From NCBI GenBank assembly GCA_945291235.1, contig CALYQY010000005.1, positions 1-43,623 of the forward strand: a stretch of 43,623 nucleotides of DNA, given 5' to 3'. The stretch's first letter is position 1; the number at the start of each line of letters is the position of its first letter. The notes under the pieces are model-generated. The model did no database searches. It was not told where the DNA came from and was given only the letters and a program-made list of their open reading frames with translations. The position numbers were made by a program, and so were the translations under genes. Below, piece by piece: positions 27,394-35,666 of this stretch. The stretch comes from an uncultured Gilliamella sp. (lineage in GTDB: Bacteria; Pseudomonadota; Gammaproteobacteria; Enterobacterales; Enterobacteriaceae).

Positions 27394-27439
27394 TAACATT
27401 ACCTGTTTTTTTATTCGTTTATTTTATGACTTGACCACG

Positions 27440-27565
27440 CTATCGACCAACTAAGTTTTCAAACCAGCTAACCACCTTATATTGATAAGAAAGCAGATAA
27501 GGGAACGCTTTATTACCTTGGCTGTCCGTTTCTATTTTAAGTAAAAAGCGTGTCGTATAATTCAT
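27440..27565 (-). pseudogene. Effector C-terminal stub, MNY head / LVGR tail
   Basis: A 41-codon open frame with ATG: MNYTTRFLLKIETDSQ, GNKAFPYLLSYQYKVVSW, FENLVGR. Its final 29 residues (from TDSQ) equal those of effector 3. GAGG lies about 13 bp upstream, rather far for a binding site. Confidence 0.75.
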
Positions 27566-27599
27566 GTTTTAAACAAGTAACCTCATAATGTTAATAAAG

Positions 27600-28268
27600 T
27601 TATAAAACATATTTGCCACTTACACCTACTCTTAATTTTAAAGTACCATCACTTTTTTTAGAGTAATACTGGATCCCTGTCAGAAGGCTTTTACCTTCTC
27701 CCGCAGATTGTACTGCACCATTACCTTTGTATAAGCTATAAATATCTTTATTTTTTATCCAATTGGGTACATTTTCCAGATGATAACTAAATATTATCAT
27801 TGGCTTATCTTTCCATTGATTATCCACTTTCTGTATTTTTTCTACTACCACTTTGCCAAAACAGAAGTTAGTGCCACCCCACCAATCTTTATCGAGATAT
27901 TTACGCCCCTCATCGGTTAGATCATAACGATATAGTGGTTTATCACCATCATACCCCACCAGTTCTTCGGTAAATAACCCTTCTTTGGCATATAGCGATA
28001 GTTTTAAATTAACCTCATTATTTGCAGCAATTTTATCCCACGGATCTTTGGGGTTTATCTCACCTTCCAGATAGTGAATAGTATAGGGATACATATTTTT
28101 ATAAATTTCACCCACTGCCAGACAGAAAGCTCTATTACCATCCGGATTATACCAATCATTTTCTTCCTGAATTCGGGTTTTATAATCAGTGTTATCACAA
28201 CCGGTTAGTAGTGATAATAGAATTAAACTGCAACTTAACAGCGAGTGTTTTATTTTTTGATTGTTCAT
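27600..28268 (-). CDS. Immunity-type lipoprotein B, cognate candidate of effector 3
   Basis: 222 residues, the first gene after effector 3 (46 bp). Cys24 is preceded by LLTG and followed by Asp25-Asn26; Cys49 and Cys136 are the two mature cysteines. GNGAVQSAGEGKSLLTGIQYY replaces the GSMEAAVTGN loop, as in 16334-17002. End LKLRVGVSGKYVL. AGG is 8 bp before the second ATG. As the immediate neighbour it is the best candidate partner of effector 3. Confidence 0.77.
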   Translation of the reverse strand: MNNQKIKHSLLSCSLILLSLLTGCDNTDYKTRIQEENDWYNPDGNRAFCLAVGEIYKNMYPYTIHYLEGEINPKDPWDKIAANNEVNLKLSLYAKEGLFTEELVGYDGDKPLYRYDLTDEGRKYLDKDWWGGTNFCFGKVVVEKIQKVDNQWKDKPMIIFSYHLENVPNWIKNKDIYSLYKGNGAVQSAGEGKSLLTGIQYYSKKSDGTLKLRVGVSGKYVL

Positions 28269-28314
28269 TAACATTACCTGTTTTTTTATTCGTTTATTTT
28301 ATGACTTGACCACG

Positions 28315-31300
28315 CTATCGACCAACTAAGTTTTCAAACCAGCTAACCACCTTATATTGATAAGAAAGCAGATAAGGGAACGCTTTATTACCTTGGCTGT
28401 CTGTTTTGCCTTCCGGTAAATATTCGAAGGTACAAATTACTTCAAACTTATCCACTACACGGCCTATTAATTGGTTAATGGCAAATAAACCAACATCAGG
28501 CGGTGTCACTGTTGATGCGCTATTTTCAGTGTTTGGTGATGATTCTGTTGTGGTGTCGTTATTTACCTCTTCCTGTTTTTTCTGTTCTCCTTTTTTATCT
28601 TCTTCTGTTTTGCTGTCTTTTGAAGGTGGCGTACTAATCGCCTCTTTCATTTGATACCACAATTGCTTATCGTTGTTTAGTTGTTCATTGTTCTCTTTTT
28701 TATTTTTATTATTTTTGGCTGAATTGTTTAAATAGTCATAAACCTCTTTATCGTCATCCCTTATCATATCACTATTGAGTATTTCAAAGTATTTAGCATT
28801 CACCTGAACGGTTTCAATGTTTAATTCTTTTTCACCATCACTTATTGCTAATATGGTTTCCATTTCGCCTTCACCATGACGGATCACTACTTTACCTTTA
28901 AATTTAGCTTTATCTCTGACAAAATCGGGTAATTGCATCACTAAATGTAGATTATACTTGGTGCCTTTATTTGCCTTTTTTATATGTTCACTGATTTCTC
29001 TCTGATCATCCGTTCCAAAATCGATCGTGAATGATCTTTTTGCGTGAGGTATCTTTGCATTTTTGTTTCTTGCTTCTTTAACAAAGTCTGTCAATTCAAA
29101 TTCGTAATGTGCCGTGCGACAAAACCCTTTGCGTGACGCTAAATAAAAATCTTGTTCGGACAAGTAGTTACCTGTATCACTGATTGGATATGGCGGAAAC
29201 AAATCAACATGGTTAAACTTGCCAAATATTGAGCGGTTCATCCATTTTTCCATTTCGTCCCATTCACTGGCGTCATCGTAGGTGCCAAACAGAAAATTGA
29301 TGATATGCGGTGCCAGCATTAAGGCAATACCCCATGGTCCTGACAGCCCTAACATTAACCCAATTCCAGCTGCCGCAAATCCAATGATCGACGTCACCAC
29401 GTAAACCACTGAACCGTCATCCCCCCGTGCCAGTGCTTTAAATGCTTTTACCAACTCGCCGATACTATCCACTAAGGCAAGCACTTTAGCCACGCCCCCA
29501 ATGACTGCACCGGCTTTGTTCAGTTTCTTGAGAATTTTTGACAGGTTGTCGCCACGTTCACCAAATAAGACGACCAGTTTCGTCCCCGTGATAATGGCTT
29601 CCGATGCCGTTAATGTAATATCAAGATATGTTCTGAATATCGCTTTAGATACTTTATCAATTAAGGCTGAATCCGTTAATGTTTTAAGTTTTTCGTTTAA
29701 CTCGCTGATTTGAATAAATTGATATGCCAGGGTGAGAACATTAACGACACCTGTTGCTGAAGTGTCTAACACTTCTTTGCGCCAATTTTTTTCTGCACCA
29801 AATTTCGCAGCTTGTAGTTCTTCATATTCAATCGCTTTTACATCTTTGAATGCATCAACGTTGGCAGTGCCACGGCTGGTGGTCTTTTTGCTTTCAAAGT
29901 CAAGTCGTTCAATGTCATTTTCGAAGGTGAGCAGTATATCAAACTCGACAAATTGCCCCTTCGCTCTGGTTATGTCGCGTCCTTTCAGCTTAAACCGGTC
30001 ACGGGTTGCCGAATAACGCCCACGAATACGGTCGCCTGCGGTAGTAACCAGATTACCACCGTGCTGATTTGGGTAGACCACCTTGGCTGAACTGCCCAGT
30101 TTGTCTAAAAAATCCTGTAAATTGGATACCGGTACTTTTACGCGATAGCTCCCGTGACTTGCGGTGGTAAACATGCTCATCGCTCTGATAAGGTGCTGAT
30201 TGGTCACCGGCCTGCTTAAATTATAAGTTCCATTATGTGAAAGCGTTTTCGCTACATTGGTCATGGAGAGTTTGACCAGTTCTTCAGTTAAATAAGCCCC
30301 AACTCTGACATTGTTAGGTAGTTTTAGATTACTGATCGGATCGATATAATCCGTTAAGGTATTAACACCGGACAGCGGATTATCAACATCGGTTGTTTCT
30401 TGTTCTTGCCCTGCCTCTTGATTTGCCATTATCGCTTTGACATCTTCAGTTAATTGCAGGTCGGCTTCAGCCACATTGCCCGAAGCCACATTGAACAGTG
30501 AATATGGATGACCTTCAAGAAAATGGCGATAAATACTCGTTTTATTATTGATTAATTGTGACCATAGCTGGGCTTGCTCATCAAGGTATAGATTACCGGT
30601 AAAATCACTGTCTAAAATAACCAATAAGCTGTTTAAAGCATTAATATGCCGGTCTGACGTGTCGGGTGTACATTCTTTTAACCAAAATTGCACGGGGTTA
30701 TGGTCGCCAAATAACCATAACAGATACGTAAAATAGTCCTTCGATACATTTTTTACATACTTAGTTAAGTTGTTATAAAGCAACTTATCGAGTTGTTGAT
30801 ATTTTTGTATAGAATCATCATTGACACGTTTACCATGTTTGTTTTTCCAAACTTGATTCTTTTTCCATTCGGCAACACTTTCTTTGGCATTCGGGAATTT
30901 TACGGCAACGACATCATAGTTTATTTTTTTATATATATCGGGTTTATCATTATCATTATAAATAGCTAAAATTTGTTGTTTTTGGTTATCTGTCAGTTTA
31001 ATGACTTCGTATTGACCTAATGGTGGACACGCTATTTCTCCATGACCAAATCCTTTTTCACTCACTAATCTAAAATAATAGAATCGTCCCAGTTTCCATA
31101 ACGCATTACTGATAGTTGGATCTCGAAGATTAATTCCAATTTCATTACAAAATTCCTTTTCGCCTACCATATCAATTAATGGAATATCATCAAGTAATAA
31201 TAACTCATCGGATTCACCGCTACCGGGCTGATTGTTTGGTGATAAGATCTCCTTGGCTTCTCGAATTGCAGTTTGTCGGTCACGCTCAATCATTTGGCTA

Positions 31301-33099
31301 TGCTGTTTATACTCTGAATTATAGAACCCGAATAAAATACACTCTGAAGCATCTTGAATCAAATTTTCACTTTTTAAAATATCTTTATAGCTTTCAATAC
31401 TGGTATATTGATTACGTGCGTAACTGGTTTCGGGTTTGAAGTATAGTAAGGGTTTGTCCTCGGCATCGGTTATCTGTTTATTAAAGTAATCTTCAATGGC
31501 CTTTTTGCGTGGCCCCATAACTTTCGCCTTTATATTCGATATCCCTTGATTGATTTTTTCATTTAACCAGTACTCAACAGGCCATCTATACCGCAAATAT
31601 TCAGGGATGCGATTGACATATTGGTATTGTTTGTTGTAGTCCAAATCAATCAGGTTTTCGGTATAAAAGGATTGAATAATGCTTGGGTCTATTTCGTCAC
31701 CAATCTCGTCTTTTCCTTCCAGTATCAGATCTTTAACGGTTTTGCCTAAATTGGCTTGTAACCTTTTTTGAATGGCAAGGGTTTGCTCTTGACTGCGACC
31801 GGCTAAACCATCCACCACCGGTGACAATAGCTGTCTGCGCTGAACGGCAAGCTCTTCAGCTATCCCTAAGCTGTCTTCAACTAAAATAACGCCGATTTCG
31901 GTCGTTTTGTAATTCGAGTTATCGTAAGCTTCGCCTTTATAGCCGTCTATTGTTTTGCTGAAATCGTCATTGAGTCCACCCACTTCTTTTTTTAAGGTAT
32001 TAAACTGACTGGCTGAGCAAAATAGTTTACGGTAGTTTTCTATTATGCTTGCTTCGGTGTTTTCAAGCTGATTTTTTAAATCGTAATTTTGTGCATAAAA
32101 ACTGCCTTTGGCTATTTCTTTATTTAATTTGGTATCTTTTATGCCAACCGAAGCAGGTTTGCTTTGTGCCTGTGTATTGCTGTTTTGGGATGCATTTTGT
32201 TGTGCTTTGTCTTGTTCTTCTTTTGATTTTTGACGTCTTTCATCTAGCTGTTCTTTATTGAAATAATCCAGCACTTCTTGTTTATTGCATTCCATTTCCA
32301 GCAGATAGCGTTTTGTCGGACCTTCAACTGCTGTTGTTGATTCACTCCCTTGTTTTTCGCCTTCAACAGGCGCTGCTTTGACCGGCTCTCGAGTAAAATC
32401 GCTGAATGAAAAGCTACGTTCCCCATTAGCCGTTAACTTTGATGGCTCGGTTTGTGTTAAATCAACCACCGTGAAACGTTCATTTCGGTCGTCTTCACTT
32501 TTGCGGTAGTGATCCACCACGTCTTTATCCCAACGGTAAGGACTGTAGGCTATCCACGCTTTGTCATAAATTTTGTTGTCCAGCGTGATAAATTTAGCTT
32601 TAAATTGGTGCCCTTCTGTAATACAGCTTTCCGGTAGCTCTTTTGGTCTGGTGCCTTTAACGTCACGAAACTCTCTTAATCGAAAAGCGCCAGATTTTGT
32701 CACTTCAAACACTTTGACTTTTAATAAATTTAAATTAGTACCTTGCCACCCTTTAGCCGATTTGTTTTTTTGAAGCAAGATATAGACATAACCTTCACGT
32801 AAAGTTCGATAAACATAGCTAAAGTGCGTAAAGGCGGTGGTCGGCTCGTGATTTTTTAGTGGCAACATGCCACTTTCCCAAATATTGGTTTTGCTATTTT
32901 TAAAAAATTTAGGCACCACACTTTTTCGAACTAAAAATAGTGGAAATCCCGTTCGCTCACAGGCGCCACATTTTCCGTTACTTAGCGCCATGTTTTCTTT
33001 CGCTTCGTGTATGAGTTCGGTTGTGACAACGGGGGCATCGGTGTTCGATTGAATGTCGTTGTCGTTGAAATCCGTATTGGAATTGTTATTTGTTTCCAT
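28315..33099 (-). CDS. T6SS effector 3, VasX / BTH_I2691-like pore-forming type
   Basis: 1594 residues from METNNNSN; an in-frame ATG at 33111 would add four residues, but a GTGGA site precedes the inner ATG and effector 1 shares this start. N-terminal 600 residues as in effectors 1 and 2. The variable segment near 600-740 resembles effector 1 (LSPNNQPG, PPLGQYEVIKLTDNQKQQI), while residues about 760-1350 match effector 2. Hydrophobic hairpin near 1228-1273. The C-terminal linker is unusually rich in Lys, Glu, Asn, Ser and Thr (DSKTEEDKKGEQKKQEEVNN), before VGLFAINQLIGRVVDKFEVI and the FENLVGR end. Heads the longer unit and has its own upstream region. Confidence 0.8.
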   Translation of the reverse strand: METNNNSNTDFNDNDIQSNTDAPVVTTELIHEAKENMALSNGKCGACERTGFPLFLVRKSVVPKFFKNSKTNIWESGMLPLKNHEPTTAFTHFSYVYRTLREGYVYILLQKNKSAKGWQGTNLNLLKVKVFEVTKSGAFRLREFRDVKGTRPKELPESCITEGHQFKAKFITLDNKIYDKAWIAYSPYRWDKDVVDHYRKSEDDRNERFTVVDLTQTEPSKLTANGERSFSFSDFTREPVKAAPVEGEKQGSESTTAVEGPTKRYLLEMECNKQEVLDYFNKEQLDERRQKSKEEQDKAQQNASQNSNTQAQSKPASVGIKDTKLNKEIAKGSFYAQNYDLKNQLENTEASIIENYRKLFCSASQFNTLKKEVGGLNDDFSKTIDGYKGEAYDNSNYKTTEIGVILVEDSLGIAEELAVQRRQLLSPVVDGLAGRSQEQTLAIQKRLQANLGKTVKDLILEGKDEIGDEIDPSIIQSFYTENLIDLDYNKQYQYVNRIPEYLRYRWPVEYWLNEKINQGISNIKAKVMGPRKKAIEDYFNKQITDAEDKPLLYFKPETSYARNQYTSIESYKDILKSENLIQDASECILFGFYNSEYKQHSQMIERDRQTAIREAKEILSPNNQPGSGESDELLLLDDIPLIDMVGEKEFCNEIGINLRDPTISNALWKLGRFYYFRLVSEKGFGHGEIACPPLGQYEVIKLTDNQKQQILAIYNDNDKPDIYKKINYDVVAVKFPNAKESVAEWKKNQVWKNKHGKRVNDDSIQKYQQLDKLLYNNLTKYVKNVSKDYFTYLLWLFGDHNPVQFWLKECTPDTSDRHINALNSLLVILDSDFTGNLYLDEQAQLWSQLINNKTSIYRHFLEGHPYSLFNVASGNVAEADLQLTEDVKAIMANQEAGQEQETTDVDNPLSGVNTLTDYIDPISNLKLPNNVRVGAYLTEELVKLSMTNVAKTLSHNGTYNLSRPVTNQHLIRAMSMFTTASHGSYRVKVPVSNLQDFLDKLGSSAKVVYPNQHGGNLVTTAGDRIRGRYSATRDRFKLKGRDITRAKGQFVEFDILLTFENDIERLDFESKKTTSRGTANVDAFKDVKAIEYEELQAAKFGAEKNWRKEVLDTSATGVVNVLTLAYQFIQISELNEKLKTLTDSALIDKVSKAIFRTYLDITLTASEAIITGTKLVVLFGERGDNLSKILKKLNKAGAVIGGVAKVLALVDSIGELVKAFKALARGDDGSVVYVVTSIIGFAAAGIGLMLGLSGPWGIALMLAPHIINFLFGTYDDASEWDEMEKWMNRSIFGKFNHVDLFPPYPISDTGNYLSEQDFYLASRKGFCRTAHYEFELTDFVKEARNKNAKIPHAKRSFTIDFGTDDQREISEHIKKANKGTKYNLHLVMQLPDFVRDKAKFKGKVVIRHGEGEMETILAISDGEKELNIETVQVNAKYFEILNSDMIRDDDKEVYDYLNNSAKNNKNKKENNEQLNNDKQLWYQMKEAISTPPSKDSKTEEDKKGEQKKQEEVNNDTTTESSPNTENSASTVTPPDVGLFAINQLIGRVVDKFEVICTFEYLPEGKTDSQGNKAFPYLLSYQYKVVSWFENLVGR
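29851..30702. repeat. Effector core repeat block, effector 3 copy
   Basis: Counterpart of 21855-22706; appears identical by eye over about 850 bp. Flanking substitutions begin at both ends. Confidence 0.75.
31397..32806. repeat. Effector N-terminal repeat block, copy 3 of 3
   Basis: Matches 12001-13410 and 23380-24789. One visible difference near the low-coordinate end is GTGCG for GCGCG. Confidence 0.85.
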
Positions 33100-33635
33100 T
33101 TTTCCACTCATTTTTATGTAAATTTATTTTCATTTTAAAAATTAATCATATTGAGGTTTTTGTATTTTTAGATGACATACTACTCATTGATTGGTATGCA
33201 ATATTTAATTACAAAACACTTAATTGATTAATCTTTTATAGCTTATTATTTTAATCATCAAACTTAATTTAGTTTTATTAACTTTATTTTGAATGCCACA
33301 AATTAATAATTAAAATAGATATGCTGAATTTACGTTTTTTTTAAATAGTTTGCAAGTTTTTTTCTTAAAAAAATTTTAATTAAATTAGTAATATATGCAC
33401 CAAAATGAAATGACAGATTTACGTAAGTTTCACCCCTTGAAGCATTGTAAATTAAGCTTGTTGATTTTTACAATCCCCTCAAAAAAGGCCTTTTTTTGCA
33501 TGCCAATTTTAAATCAATAATCGGCAAAAATTGTAAAATATGGCATAATGTCATCCATATCACTTTTTTTACGTCTTAGATTGTTTTGTAATGGCAAAAT
33601 TGATTGAAGACGATAGTCAATTGAGAGTTAATTCA
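33100..33635. promoter_or_regulatory. Divergent intergenic region, effector 3 / ybiT
   Basis: About 540 bp of AT-rich sequence between effector 3 (leftward) and ybiT (rightward). The left 380 bp are related to 13704-14308, so they probably hold the effector promoter. Near 33481-33497 is a palindromic A-run/GGCC/T-run, which may separate the two transcription units. The ybiT side includes candidate -10-like TATGGCATAAT near 33540. No gene found. Confidence 0.5.
33411..33458 (-). promoter_or_regulatory. Conserved 48-bp upstream element, effector 3 copy
   Basis: 45 of 48 positions equal 14149-14196, including TTACGTAA and CCCTTGAAG. It lies about 310 bp before the effector 3 start, versus about 450 bp for effector 1, so it keeps its sequence but not its spacing. 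Confidence 0.45.
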
Positions 33636-35228
33636 GTGTTAAGTACAAATAACATCACCATGCAATTTGGTAGTAAACCGCTATTTGAAAATATTTCGGT
33701 TAAATTTGGGAACGGCAATCGTTATGGGCTTATTGGCGCCAATGGTAGCGGTAAGTCAACGTTTATGAAGATCATTGGTGGCGATTTGGTGCCAACTTCG
33801 GGTAATGTGGCGTTAGATCCTCATGAAAGATTAGGTAAATTACGTCAAGATCAGTTCGCTTTTGAATCCTTTACCGTGTTAGATACGGTGATTATGGGGC
33901 ATACTGAGTTGTGGGAAATCAAGCAAGAACGTGATCGGATCTATTCTTTACCGGAAATGAGTGAAGAAGATGGTTTTAAAGTGGCTGATTTAGAAACCCA
34001 ATACGCCGAAATGGATGGTTATAGTGCCGAGTCTCGTGCTGGCGAACTATTGCTAGGGGTCGGCATTCCCATTGAACAGCATTATGGTCTAATGAGTGAA
34101 ATTGCCCCTGGTTGGAAGCTACGTGTGTTATTAGCCCAAGCGCTCTTTTCGAATCCCGATATTTTATTACTGGACGAGCCAACCAATAACTTAGATATTG
34201 ATACCATCCGTTGGTTAGAAGATACGCTTAATGAGCGTGAAAGTACCATGATTATTATTTCGCATGATCGCCATTTTTTGAATATGGTTTGTACCCATAT
34301 GGCAGATCTTGATTATGGTGAATTGCGTATTTATCCGGGTAATTACGATGATTATATGACGGCATCAACACAAGCCCGAGAGCGTTTATTAGCGGATAAC
34401 GCTAAGAAGAAAGCGCAAATCAGTGAACTGCAATCTTTTGTTAGTCGTTTTAGTGCCAATGCGTCGAAGTCTAAACAAGCGACATCTCGAGCCAGACAAA
34501 TTGAGAAAATTAAACTGGAGGAAGTGAAAGCATCTAGCCGTCAAAATCCATTTATACGCTTTGAGCAAGATAAAAAATTGTTCCGTAATGCCTTGGTCGT
34601 TGAGAATTTGACCAAAGGCTTTGATAATGGTCCTTTGTTTAATAATCTTAATTTAATGGTTGAAGTCGGCGAGAAGGTCGCCATTTTAGGTACCAATGGG
34701 ATTGGTAAAACCACTTTAATTAAAACCTTAATGGGAGAACTAACGCCTGAGCAAGGCGAGATTAAATGGTCAGAAAATGCCAATATCGGTTATTATGCTC
34801 AAGATCATGAATATGAATTTGATGAAGAATTAACCGTGTTCGATTGGATGAGCCAATGGAAGCAACCTACTGATGATGAACAAGCAGTACGAAGTGTTTT
34901 AGGTCGCTTATTATTTTCGCAAGATGATATTAAGAAGAAGGTTAAAGTGCTGTCGGGTGGTGAAAAAGGACGGATGTTATTTGGTAAATTGATGATGCAA
35001 AAACCGAATATCATTGTCATGGACGAACCGACTAACCATTTAGATATGGAATCGATCGAGTCGCTCAATATGGCGTTAGAACTTTATCAAGGTACCCTAT
35101 TCTTTGTTTCGCATGACCGTGAGTTTGTCAGTTCGCTAGCGACTCGTATTGTTGAAATTACGCCAGAAAAAGTGATCGATTATACCGGTAATTATGAAGA
35201 TTATTTACGTAGTCAAGGAATTGAATAA
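33636..35228 (+). CDS. ybiT: ABC-F ATPase YbiT
   Basis: 530 residues from the GTG at 33636, which matches the 530 residues of E. coli YbiT and has GAGAG upstream; an ATG 45 bases earlier lacks a binding site and adds 15 unmatched residues. Two ATP-binding cassettes: Walker [10 protein letters not shown], signature-like [10 protein letters not shown] and DEPTNNLD in the first; [18 protein letters not shown] and DEPTNHLD in the second; between them an ABC-F linker rich in Arg/Lys ([17 protein letters not shown]). No membrane segments. ABC-F proteins act on ribosomes in translation; the particular role of YbiT is less clear. Confidence 0.93.
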   Translation: MLSTNNITMQFGSKPLFENISVKFGNGNRYGLIGANGSGKSTFMKIIGGDLVPTSGNVALDPHERLGKLRQDQFAFESFTVLDTVIMGHTELWEIKQERDRIYSLPEMSEEDGFKVADLETQYAEMDGYSAESRAGELLLGVGIPIEQHYGLMSEIAPGWKLRVLLAQALFSNPDILLLDEPTNNLDIDTIRWLEDTLNERESTMIIISHDRHFLNMVCTHMADLDYGELRIYPGNYDDYMTASTQARERLLADNAKKKAQISELQSFVSRFSANASKSKQATSRARQIEKIKLEEVKASSRQNPFIRFEQDKKLFRNALVVENLTKGFDNGPLFNNLNLMVEVGEKVAILGTNGIGKTTLIKTLMGELTPEQGEIKWSENANIGYYAQDHEYEFDEELTVFDWMSQWKQPTDDEQAVRSVLGRLLFSQDDIKKKVKVLSGGEKGRMLFGKLMMQKPNIIVMDEPTNHLDMESIESLNMALELYQGTLFFVSHDREFVSSLATRIVEITPEKVIDYTGNYEDYLRSQGIE

Positions 35229-35250
35229 TTAGTTAAATGAATTGCAAACA

Positions 35251-35272
35251 AATAGCCACAATTGTGGCTATT
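35251..35272. terminator. Shared hairpin between convergent ybiT and yggL
   Basis: Perfect inverted repeat: AATAGCCAC and GTGGCTATT around an AATT loop, located between convergent genes. The T-rich stretch following it is better on the minus strand (TTTGTTTG), so it probably ends the rhlE-yggL transcript and perhaps ybiT too. Confidence 0.6.
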
Positions 35273-35313
35273 GAATAATTAAGCTAACTTAATCAAATAT
35301 GGTTTAAAATCGA

Positions 35314-35649
35314 TTAGAAATCTAATTCATCCCACCAAATATCAATTAACGGACTGACTTTGATATTTTTTAAACCATGACTTTCCAGCCATTTTGTGAC
35401 AATGTCACGATGCGCTTCGGTACAATTGCCTAGTTTTTGAGTACAGACAATTCCTTTCCAATTTAGATACCCACTTCCTTCATATGCTAAACCATTTGGT
35501 TGGATAGCTTCGAGAATGAATTGATCAACAATGTTATCTAAGGTTTCTTCACTTGTCCCTTCGTCAAAAGACCAACTGACAGTAAAACCTAACTCTTTAA
35601 ACTCTTCAATATGTAATTTTTTACGTAAACGTCGACTGCGATTTACCAT
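35314..35649 (-). CDS. yggL: YggL, 50S ribosomal subunit-associated protein (DUF469)
   Basis: 111 residues, similar in length to E. coli YggL. Conserved features: NRSRRLRKKLHIEEFKELGF at the start, EGTSEE, then GSGYLNWKGIVC, and the WW near the C-terminus (IDIWWDEL). AAGGA at 8 bp supports the start. It begins 17 bp after the rhlE stop, so the two are probably one transcript. YggL-family proteins associate with the large ribosomal subunit; I infer the same here. Cytoplasmic. Confidence 0.88.
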   Translation of the reverse strand: MVNRSRRLRKKLHIEEFKELGFTVSWSFDEGTSEETLDNIVDQFILEAIQPNGLAYEGSGYLNWKGIVCTQKLGNCTEAHRDIVTKWLESHGLKNIKVSPLIDIWWDELDF

Positions 35650-35666
35650 GATAATATCCTTCTATT

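Noticed and set aside
14592..28268. Regular array of similar units interpreted as CRISPR-like or phage structure
   Set aside because: The units are about 0.9 kb coding repeats; no short repeats with spacers, integrase, or phage structural genes are present.
8958..33052. Many plus-strand open frames opposite the effector and immunity genes
   Set aside because: They recur at the same offset in each paralogue and mirror the coding sequence of the opposite strand; they are shadows.
8973..33099. Effectors as Rhs or CDI proteins
   Set aside because: No RHS/YD repeats, haemagglutinin repeats or TPS domain; the CxxC, LREGYVYIL and hydrophobic hairpin fit the VasX/BTH_I2691 type better.
33481..33497. 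A-run/GGCC/T-run palindrome as an intrinsic terminator
   Set aside because: Four-base GC core with A/T arms and no separate loop; may be a weak boundary but cannot be called a terminator with confidence.
33591..33635. N-terminal extension of YbiT from the upstream ATG
   Set aside because: No binding site and no match to the E. coli protein, while the GTG at 33636 gives exactly the family length.
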